Below, piece after piece: positions 5,065 to 9,601 of a DNA stretch of 9,601 nt. Under the pieces are notes generated by a model. It searched no databases. It was given only the letters and a program-made list of their open reading frames with translations, and was not told the origin of the DNA. Position 1 is the first letter of the stretch, and the number at the start of each line of letters is the position of its first letter. This DNA comes from Anaerolineales bacterium (GTDB lineage Bacteria; Chloroflexota; Anaerolineae; Epilineales; JAANWY01), in contig JAANWY010000136.1 in NCBI GenBank assembly GCA_018263655.1, forward strand, positions 14,102 to 23,702, written 5' to 3'. Made by a program: the position numbers and the translations under genes.

Positions 5065-5157
5065 GGATTCCAGAATTTAAAACCTCCCAAAAACTCAAGA
5101 TTCAAGATTTCTGAGGATAATGGGCCATTTTCGGGAGGTTTATTTCCCTGGAAATCC
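5065..5157. repeat. Hairpin-forming element of about 93 bp (MITE/REP-like)
   Basis: The left arm (GGATTCCAG at 5065, AACCTCCC at 5081-5088, then AAAA) is inverted in the right arm (TTTTC, GGGAGGTTTA at 5133-5142, CCTGGAAATCC at 5147-5157), with small gaps. The middle (about 5092-5127) is unpaired. The long reading frame crossing it has no ribosome site and changes character at the element, so it is not a gene. Confidence 0.65.
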
Positions 5158-5200
5158 CTATGGGCAAAAAGGGTGGGGATGGAAGTTGGGGGCCCGTGGC

Positions 5201-5234
5201 TTGGCTTTTGGGCTGAAACCAATACAATATTGGT
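5201..5234 (+). promoter_or_regulatory. Promoter with a dyad over the -10 for the mobA-fdhD operon
   Basis: TTGGCT (5201-5206), 16-base spacer, TACAAT (5223-5228). The -10 lies inside the perfect dyad ACCAATA-CAA-TATTGGT (5218-5234). A start near 5235 gives a 34-base leader to the TTG at 5269. The overlap of dyad and -10 fits a repressor operator, but no regulator is visible. Confidence 0.45.
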
Positions 5235-5268
5235 AATTCGTGTGCTGTTAGACGATTGGAGGAAGCAA

Positions 5269-5454
5269 TTGATACTAACAAAGCGTGAGATTCAACAAGC
5301 TATCGAGCAAGCGAAAACGGCCTTCCCTCACTTTACCGACTGGCAATACAATAACGAGATAAATGAGGGGTATTTTGGATTCTACTGTAGTGCAGGCACC
5401 CCTATCACCAGCCGGAAGTACTCTGGAGTTGAAGATGTTGTGGACAGGTGCTGA
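5269..5454 (+). CDS. Small protein of unknown function, first gene of the mobA-fdhD operon
   Basis: A predicted 61-aa protein with a TTG start at 5269, preceded by GGAGG at 5258-5262 with a six-base gap. It begins MILTKREIQQAIEQAKTAFP, a likely amphipathic helix, followed by an aromatic-rich stretch (FTDWQYNNEI, then GYFGFYC) that looks like beta strands, and a short charged tail. There is no signal peptide or membrane segment. It overlaps the mobA start by 20 bases, so translation is probably coupled. Its codon use is more AT-rich than that of mobA and fdhD. I do not recognise a family. The alternatives are a recently acquired small gene or the N-terminal remnant of a longer one. The ribosome site, the promoter spacing and the overlap make a real product plausible. 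Confidence 0.5.
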   Translation: MILTKREIQQAIEQAKTAFPHFTDWQYNNEINEGYFGFYCSAGTPITSRKYSGVEDVVDRC

Positions 5455-6094
5455 ATTGAGCGGCGTCATTCTGGCCGGCGGGGAAAGCCGGCGCATGGGT
5501 AAAGACAAGGCGTTTCTCCGCGTTGGCGGCCGGCGCCTCATTGATCGCGTGCTGAACGCAATGGAGGCTGTGGCCGGCGAGGTGATCATCGTGACGAACA
5601 ACCCGCAGGAGTATGCCGGCTTGGGCGCGCGGTTAGTTTGTGATGAATATCCGGGAACCGGTGCCTTGGGCGGCATGTACACTGGGCTTCTAGCGGCTAG
5701 TCTTCCATACAGCTTCGTTGTAGCTTGCGATATGCCGTTTCTCGACACTGAGTTGCTGCGATACATGGCCGGCCAGGTTCAGCACTATGATGTCGTCATG
5801 CCGCACCTCGGTGCCCCCGAGCCGGCGGCCGATGCAAAGACGACGGCTCGAGCGCGTGACCTCCACCCACTGCATGCGATTTACAGCCGGCGGTGCCTGG
5901 AGCCCATCAAGCAGGCGCTCGACCGTGGCGACCTGCGTACCGTTGCGTTCCTCTCAGAAGTCAATGTTCGGTTTGTCGGCCGGCGGGAGATCGATCGATT
6001 TGACCCCCAACGTCGCTCCTTTTTCAACGCCAACACACCCGCAGAACTTAGCCGTGCTCGACAGCTCAGCCGAACGACCGAATCGCACGCTTGA
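5435..6094 (+). CDS. mobA: Molybdenum cofactor guanylyltransferase MobA
   Basis: A 219-aa Rossmann-like nucleotidyltransferase that joins GMP from GTP to molybdopterin-bound molybdenum, forming the bis-MGD cofactor of DMSO-reductase-family enzymes, in the cytoplasm. It has the GTP loop LAGGESRRMGKDKAFL (13-28), the metal-binding region ACDMPFL (97-103), the substrate-side LHPLHAIYS (143-151) and the late FFNANTPAEL (196-205). The start at 5435 is chosen for GGAG seven bases upstream and because the family motif begins about 10 residues in; upstream in-frame codons read through the 61-aa gene. Residues 128-142 (PEPAADAKTTARARD) are an Ala/Arg-rich insertion before the LHPLHAIY motif, where other MobA proteins have a short loop. 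It lies ten bases before fdhD. Confidence 0.92.
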   Translation: MLWTGAELSGVILAGGESRRMGKDKAFLRVGGRRLIDRVLNAMEAVAGEVIIVTNNPQEYAGLGARLVCDEYPGTGALGGMYTGLLAASLPYSFVVACDMPFLDTELLRYMAGQVQHYDVVMPHLGAPEPAADAKTTARARDLHPLHAIYSRRCLEPIKQALDRGDLRTVAFLSEVNVRFVGRREIDRFDPQRRSFFNANTPAELSRARQLSRTTESHA

Positions 6095-6104
6095 GGTAGC
6101 CGCC

Positions 6105-7055
6105 ATGTGGGAGCCGCAGAGCGACTGGGGCTACACGCGCTATACCCGGCACACGGCTGAACGCGTCGATGGCGCCGCCGTCATTGGTGAAACGCGCTGG
6201 AAGTTGTACATCAATCGCCAGCGGTGGATCACGTTCATGTGTACGCCGCACAATATCCATCACCTGGCGCTGGGCTTCATGTTGGCCGAAGGCGTCATCG
6301 ACGGGCTCGACGACGTCTTGCAGCTCAAAGTGTACGAGGCTCCGAACCAAATCTACTGGTTGGCGCCGGCGCTCGGTTTGGAGAAGACGCTGACGATGCG
6401 CGGCTGTGAAGAGTCTGTTGGCGTCGTCGATGCTCGCGTAACTGGTAGACCTATTCCCGACCACTCCGCTAAGATCCTGACTTCCGGCTGTAGCGGCGGT
6501 GTTACGTTCGCTAGTCTGTCTGGAGAGCACCCGCCGCTCGACATGTCGGGGGCGCCGGTGGTCGCTCCTGGGCAAGTGTTCGAGCTGATGCGAGAGCTGT
6601 ATCGGCGTGCGGCGCTGTACCGCAAGTGTGGCGGTGTGCATACGTCGGCTCTAAGCGGTGGGCAGACACTGTTGGCGATCGCAGAAGATGTAGGTCGACA
6701 TAATACACTGGACAAAGTTCGTGGCCAGTGTCTCTTGGAAAATGTCGAGACTGAGGGTCGAATCTTGTTGACGACCGGCCGGATTTCGTCCGAAATGCTG
6801 ACCAAGGCGCGCGGTATGCGAGTCCCCGTCGTCGTTTCGCGCACGTCTCCGACGGCACTGGCTGTAGAGTTGGCAGCAGCTTGGGATATCACGGTGATCG
6901 GGTATGCGCGTGGCAACCAGATGAACGTGTATTGCGGTGAAGAACGCGTGCAACTCGATGCGCCGGCTTCCACCGACGGCCGCACTCAGCCCGAAGATGG
7001 CTATCTACGGCCGGAGACAGAGATCGAAGGAGTGAGATCGAACCAAGATGGTTGA
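6105..7055 (+). CDS. fdhD: Formate dehydrogenase accessory sulfurtransferase FdhD
   Basis: A 316-aa member of the FdhD family. FdhD takes sulfur from a cysteine desulfurase and adds it to the molybdenum (or tungsten) cofactor, which formate dehydrogenase needs for activity. Family motifs: LTSGC (125-129, persulfide Cys129), GGVHTSAL (176-183), AIAEDVGRHNTLDKVRG (191-207), LLTTGRISSEMLTKAR (221-236), VVVSRTSP (242-249) and GYARGNQMNVYC (266-277). The active-site segment reads SGCSGG, with one cysteine instead of the CxxC of E. coli FdhD. It is longer than the usual ~275 residues because of a tail after residue 285. ATG at 6105 with GAGG eight bases upstream, overlapping the mobA stop. Its end overlaps the cytochrome gene by eight bases. 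Confidence 0.93.
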   Translation: MWEPQSDWGYTRYTRHTAERVDGAAVIGETRWKLYINRQRWITFMCTPHNIHHLALGFMLAEGVIDGLDDVLQLKVYEAPNQIYWLAPALGLEKTLTMRGCEESVGVVDARVTGRPIPDHSAKILTSGCSGGVTFASLSGEHPPLDMSGAPVVAPGQVFELMRELYRRAALYRKCGGVHTSALSGGQTLLAIAEDVGRHNTLDKVRGQCLLENVETEGRILLTTGRISSEMLTKARGMRVPVVVSRTSPTALAVELAAAWDITVIGYARGNQMNVYCGEERVQLDAPASTDGRTQPEDGYLRPETEIEGVRSNQDG

Positions 7056-7719
7056 TAAGTCGCTCGTGGGACGCCGGCTACTCTACGTCCTCGTACCGCT
7101 CGGCATTGCCCTGGCGCTGTTCGTCGTTCAGGATCTGCTGCGCGCTCCACCGCCCGAAGAGCAAGGGCGGGCATTGTACGCCCGCATGTGCGCGCTGTGT
7201 CACGGCGACAACGGGGAAGGTTACGCAGCTCCAGCGTCGCCGGCGCTGGCAAACCCGAATTTCCTCGCCGTGGCCAGCGACGCGTATCTGTTTGAGAACA
7301 CTGCGCGCGGCCGGCCTGGCACCCGCATGTCGGCCTGGGCCGATGAGTACGGCGGGCCGCTGTCCGAGGACGAAGTCCGCGCCATTGTGGCCTACGTTCG
7401 AAGCTGGCAGACGAAGGACTCGGTTGACGTGTCTGACGTAGAAGTTGATGGCGATGCAAACCGAGGCGCGACGGTGTACGCTCAGGAGTGCGCCGTGTGT
7501 CACGGAGAGGCCGGCGGGGGACAAGACGAGGCACCAGGGGCGCCGAACGGTGCACCGTCCTTGAACAACCCCGTCTTCTTGGAAACGGCCAGCGATGGCT
7601 TCATCCGCTACAGCATCTTCGAGGGCCGGCCTGGCACACCGATGCCGGCTTACGATAGCGTGTTGAGCGATCAAGACGTTGATGATCTCGTCGCGTTGAT
7701 CCGTTCCTGGGAGAACTAA
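7048..7719 (+). CDS. Membrane-anchored diheme c-type cytochrome
   Basis: A 223-aa protein with an uncleaved-looking N-terminal membrane segment (10-28, RLLYVLVPLGIALALFVV) and two cytochrome c domains outside the membrane. Domain 1 has CALCH (48-52) and axial Met94 in GTRMSAW; domain 2 has CAVCH (148-152) and Met199 in GTPMPAY. The domains are an internal duplication: each ends with the same order (ARGRPGT or EGRPGT, Met, then IVAYVRSWQ or LVALIRSWE). Diheme proteins of this build carry electrons between periplasmic dehydrogenases and terminal acceptors. The gene overlaps fdhD by eight bases, so it is the last gene of the Moco operon, and an electron-transfer role with a molybdoenzyme is inferred. 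Ribosome site AAGGAG lies about 15 bases upstream, a long gap. Confidence 0.92.
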   Translation: MVDKSLVGRRLLYVLVPLGIALALFVVQDLLRAPPPEEQGRALYARMCALCHGDNGEGYAAPASPALANPNFLAVASDAYLFENTARGRPGTRMSAWADEYGGPLSEDEVRAIVAYVRSWQTKDSVDVSDVEVDGDANRGATVYAQECAVCHGEAGGGQDEAPGAPNGAPSLNNPVFLETASDGFIRYSIFEGRPGTPMPAYDSVLSDQDVDDLVALIRSWEN

Positions 7720-7782
7720 GGGCCTGTCGAGGTATTGGATAGCTTGAGCAGTCACAGTTCCCGTTGAATCTCGGGAAACGTG

Positions 7783-7811
7783 AAGGGGCGGATAGAGTCT
7801 ATCCGCCCCTT
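7783..7811. terminator. Hairpin between the convergent cytochrome and LysM genes
   Basis: AAGGGGCGGATA (7783-7794) and TATCCGCCCCTT (7800-7811) form a 12-bp perfect stem with a five-base loop. It lies 64 bases after the cytochrome stop and 49 bases after the LysM stop. Only short T tracts flank it on either strand, so termination in both directions is likely but not certain. Confidence 0.7.
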
Positions 7812-7859
7812 GGCTGTGTTCCGTCTGAGACGGCCAGCGGCTAACTCGGCTGTCTGCTG

Positions 7860-8354
7860 CTAGTAGCCGTATCCGCTGTAGTACGGGCTATAGCCAGAGT
7901 AACCGTATGACCCGTAGGGTTGTTGGTAACGGTAGCCATTGACCTTCACGTGGCCATAGGAGTAGCCGGAGCCGGAATAGCCGGAGTAGCCGGTGGAGCG
8001 ATAGCCATCGACTTTCGTGTGGCCGTACGGGTAGCCGTAATAGCCGGTGGAGCGATAGCCGTCGACTTTCGTGTGGCCGTACCCGGAGCCGGAGTAGCCA
8101 TATCCGTAGCCCGCGGGGATGCAGAGAGACGCGCCGGCCTGGATATAGTCCGGACTGTACAGGTTGTTGGCCATAGCGATGGAATACGGATTTACGCCGT
8201 ACAGGCGCCCGATGCTGAAGAGCGTCTCGCCATAGCGAATGCGGTGGAGGGTGCAGTCAGCATGGGGACCACCGGCTGAAACGCTGAGAGTGCCGACGGT
8301 CAAGGTGAGCATCAGGGCTATGATAAAGGCCAACACGAAGATCTTACTGCGCAT
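7860..8354 (-). CDS. Secreted LysM protein with a Tyr/Gly-rich repeat tail
   Basis: A 164-aa exported protein. Residues 1-27 are a clear signal peptide (MRSK, a long hydrophobic stretch, then SVSA before G28). One LysM domain spans about 36-80 (HRIRYGETLFSIGRLYGV at the start, LCIP at the end); LysM domains bind N-acetylglucosamine polymers such as peptidoglycan. Cys34 and Cys78 bracket the domain and may form a disulfide. Residues 81-164 are low-complexity Gly/Tyr/Ser with the repeat YGHTKVDGYRSTGY at 92-105 and 110-123 and a diverged copy YGHVKVNGYRY at 133-143. The first two repeats are nearly identical at DNA level (7987-8028 and 8041-8082), showing recent duplication. The start at 8354 is set by AAGGAG six to seven bases upstream. 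It is likely a cell-envelope protein; the role of the tail is unknown. Confidence 0.88.
   Translation of the reverse strand: MRSKIFVLAFIIALMLTLTVGTLSVSAGGPHADCTLHRIRYGETLFSIGRLYGVNPYSIAMANNLYSPDYIQAGASLCIPAGYGYGYSGSGYGHTKVDGYRSTGYYGYPYGHTKVDGYRSTGYSGYSGSGYSYGHVKVNGYRYQQPYGSYGYSGYSPYYSGYGY
7987..8082 (-). repeat. 54-bp-period DNA duplication inside the LysM gene
   Basis: The 42 bases at 7987-8028 recur at 8041-8082 with one difference (ATCGAC versus GTCGAC). The period of 54 bases equals 18 codons, so unit gain or loss would keep the frame. Confidence 0.85.
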
Positions 8355-8682
8355 GATTCACTCCTTCCTTAAGATAGGTGATGTGAAGTGGGGGTCTCAA
8401 TCCTACGTAGGTGGCGGTCAAATAGTCAGTCTGAGTTGTTTCACCTCCTTCTCGCTCGCTGGAGCCGTCACAGTCTATACGGACACCGGATCATGTGGTT
8501 GTGAGTATGATATACTGTAGTTGACGATTTTGTCCAGTCACAACATGTACTCGTTGAGTGTCGATCTTGCGCCAATATCTAGTAGTCCAGTTAGTTAGAC
8601 GTTGAAGGGCTTCGTTTGTTGCGTGCTGCCGGCACTGTTTGTGGCGACAAAGCACGACAAGCAACGCCAGGGAGCTCTCACG
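8355..8682. other. Intergenic region between trpA and the LysM gene
   Basis: About 328 bases without a gene. It includes a minus-strand promoter candidate (8507-8536), an unused Shine-Dalgarno-like site GAAGGAGGTG (minus, 8451-8442), a 10-bp palindrome CCTACGTAGG (8402-8411) and a hairpin near the trpA stop. On the plus strand TGATATACT (8508-8516) resembles an extended -10, but no plus-strand gene follows. Confidence 0.5.
8507..8536 (-). promoter_or_regulatory. Candidate promoter of the LysM gene
   Basis: On the minus strand TGGACA (8536-8531) and TATCAT (8512-8507) each match the consensus at five of six positions, with an 18-base spacer. A start near 8500 would give a leader of about 145 nt. 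Confidence 0.4.
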
Positions 8683-8697
8683 CTACATCCCCTGGCG
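8665..8697 (-). terminator. Possible terminator hairpin overlapping the trpA stop
   Basis: CGCCAGGG (8665-8672) and CCCTGGCG (8690-8697) can pair over 8 bp around the trpA stop codon (8685-8683). Reading minus, the sequence after the hairpin is only moderately T-rich (TTGCTTGTCGTGCTTTG). The call is weak. Confidence 0.35.
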
Positions 8698-9468
8698 CAG
8701 AGATTGGACGAAATCGCGCACTGCACGGAGCGGTTCTGCGCTGTCGCCGGCTCGCCGTACGATCGCGCTACCGACGATTACGCCGTCGGCCACGCGGGCG
8801 ACCCGCCGAGTTTCTTCAGGGCTGCCGATGCCAAACCCGACGGCTAGGGGGAGGTCCGTCAGGCGTCGCACCCGTTGCACAAAGGCTTCAAGGTCCGGCG
8901 GCAGTTGATCGCGTGCGCCGGTGACGCCCGTCAGCGACACCAGGTAGATGAAGCCCGTTGACAACTCGATGACGTGCTGAATGCGTGCTTGGTCACTGGT
9001 CGGTGCCAGCAAGAAGATCAGATCGAGATCGTGAGCGCGACACGCCTCGCGAAGCTCCGCGGCTTCCTCAGGCGGCAGGTCGGGAACGATGAGGCCATCG
9101 GCGCCGGCTTCGGCCGCTGCTTTACAGAACGCTGCCACCCCCCGTTGCAAGATAGGATTGTAGTACCCCATGAAGATCAACGGCGCTTCGATGCCGCGCT
9201 GCCGAAGTTCGGCTGCTACTTCCAGACAGGTTTCGACGGTGGTGCCCTGCTGCAAGGCCTCGTGGGTGGCATGTTGAATGGTGGCGCCGTCGGCCAGCGG
9301 ATCTGAAAAGGGGATGCCGAGCTCGACGAGATCAGCGCCGGCTTCCACGGCCGCGGATACCAAATCCACCGTCAGCGCAGGGCTTGGGTATCCGACGGTG
9401 AGATACGGCATGAGGGCCGGCTGGCCGGCTTGGCGTAGTTTCTCAAACGTAGAAGAGATTCGACTCAT
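8683..9468 (-). CDS. trpA: Tryptophan synthase alpha chain
   Basis: A 261-aa TIM barrel that cleaves indole-3-glycerol phosphate to indole and glyceraldehyde 3-phosphate; indole passes to the beta chain TrpB in the cytoplasmic alpha2-beta2 complex. The catalytic pair falls at the same numbers as in Salmonella: Glu49 in DLVELGIPFSDP and Asp60 in LADGATIQ. Tyr175 (FIYLVS), the GVTGAR loop (181-186) and the phosphate-binding GFGIG (211-215) and GVIVGSA (229-235) are all present. Length is normal (~265). The ATG at 9468 is chosen from the family start; the ribosome site is weak (only GGA about 10 bases away), which fits translation after an upstream trp gene or low expression. No other trp gene is visible; upstream sequence up to the right edge is a dispersed repeat. 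Confidence 0.97.
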   Translation of the reverse strand: MSRISSTFEKLRQAGQPALMPYLTVGYPSPALTVDLVSAAVEAGADLVELGIPFSDPLADGATIQHATHEALQQGTTVETCLEVAAELRQRGIEAPLIFMGYYNPILQRGVAAFCKAAAEAGADGLIVPDLPPEEAAELREACRAHDLDLIFLLAPTSDQARIQHVIELSTGFIYLVSLTGVTGARDQLPPDLEAFVQRVRRLTDLPLAVGFGIGSPEETRRVARVADGVIVGSAIVRRAGDSAEPLRAVRDFVQSLRQGM

Positions 9469-9490
9469 ATCACAAATCCATTCTTTCTTG

Positions 9491-9601
9491 GTAACCGTTC
9501 AGGAGGTATCAGGACTAGCATCCTGAGTAGGTCGAAACGAAGTGGAGACCGTATCGAAGCGACGTCCTGAGCCCAGTCGAAGGGGGTGCGGGTTTGCGAC
9601 G
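9491..9601. repeat. Dispersed repeat, copy B, at the right edge
   Basis: 9558-9591 is identical over 34 bases to 911-944. Read on the minus strand, 9520-9557 (TTCGATACGGTCTCCACT, then CGTTTCGACCTAC) matches the right half of copy A (from 983) with few changes. GTAACCGTTCAGG (9491-9503) marks its left boundary. The element probably continues beyond the window. It sits directly upstream of trpA. Confidence 0.7.

Noticed and set aside
5050..5268. N-terminal extension of the 61-aa gene to an ATG at 5050
   Set aside because: It would run through the hairpin element and the promoter, and has no ribosome site.
5363..5434. Longer mobA starting at 5363
   Set aside because: The extra 24 residues overlap the 61-aa gene and are not part of the family; the ATG at 5435 has GGAG at good distance.
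5787..6104. Long 5' extension of fdhD overlapping mobA
   Set aside because: The extension is out-of-frame mobA sequence with Arg/Ser bias; the ATG at 6105 has a ribosome site and fits family length.
7920..8279. Plus-strand ORF with AVAIDFRVAV repeats
   Set aside because: It is the antisense shadow of the repeat tail of the LysM gene.
8508..8550. Plus-strand promoter (TGATATACT) or TTGACG-based promoter near 8521
   Set aside because: No plus-strand gene or terminator-ended RNA follows; it faces into the 3' end of trpA. The same bases serve better as the minus-strand -10 for the LysM gene.

Overview
The window looks like a chromosomal segment of a Chloroflexota bacterium (Anaerolineae or a relative). 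This is an inference from three things: the secreted LysM protein with the 'RYGETLFSIGRLYGV...LCIP' style common in that phylum, GC-rich core genes, and repeat-filled intergenic DNA. No rRNA, tRNA, CRISPR array or transposase gene is visible. Most genes are housekeeping or metabolic; the less ordinary content is in leaders, intergenic repeats and small or broken genes.

Layout. 1-717 (minus): the N-terminal 239 residues of a restriction-modification-type protein with a PD-(D/E)XK nuclease core; it runs off the left edge. 718-1680: nearly 1 kb without a gene, packed with palindromic dispersed repeats, a 16-bp tandem repeat and nested hairpins. 1687-1909: an extended -10 promoter, a compact structured RNA whose ends pair, and an intrinsic terminator, immediately before typA (1942-3810, plus). 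3838-4338: a near-consensus promoter, a ~150-nt leader with a terminator-like hairpin and a possible Shine-Dalgarno-masking stem, a cold-shock protein gene and a strong terminator. 4471-4962 (minus): a zinc-ribbon protein gene that seems to have lost its native 3' end, facing a 13-codon plus-strand ORF with a very strong ribosome site. 5065-5157: a hairpin element.

5201-7811 (plus): a compact operon made of a promoter with a dyad over its -10, a 61-aa unknown small protein (TTG start), mobA, fdhD and a membrane-anchored diheme cytochrome c, ending at a 12-bp hairpin. MobA makes the guanylylated molybdenum cofactor, FdhD sulfurates it for formate dehydrogenase, and the cytochrome could take electrons from a molybdoenzyme. 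The enzyme itself is not in the window. 7860-8354 (minus): a secreted LysM protein with a Tyr/Gly-rich repeat tail. 8683-9468 (minus): trpA. The right edge (9491-9601) holds a second copy of the repeat family found at 883-1045, in inverted orientation.

A theme worth testing: typA and csp are both cold-linked in other bacteria, are adjacent, and each is preceded by promoter, folded leader and intrinsic terminator. This may be a pair of attenuators, or in the case of typA a separate small RNA. No family could be assigned to the typA-side RNA by eye.
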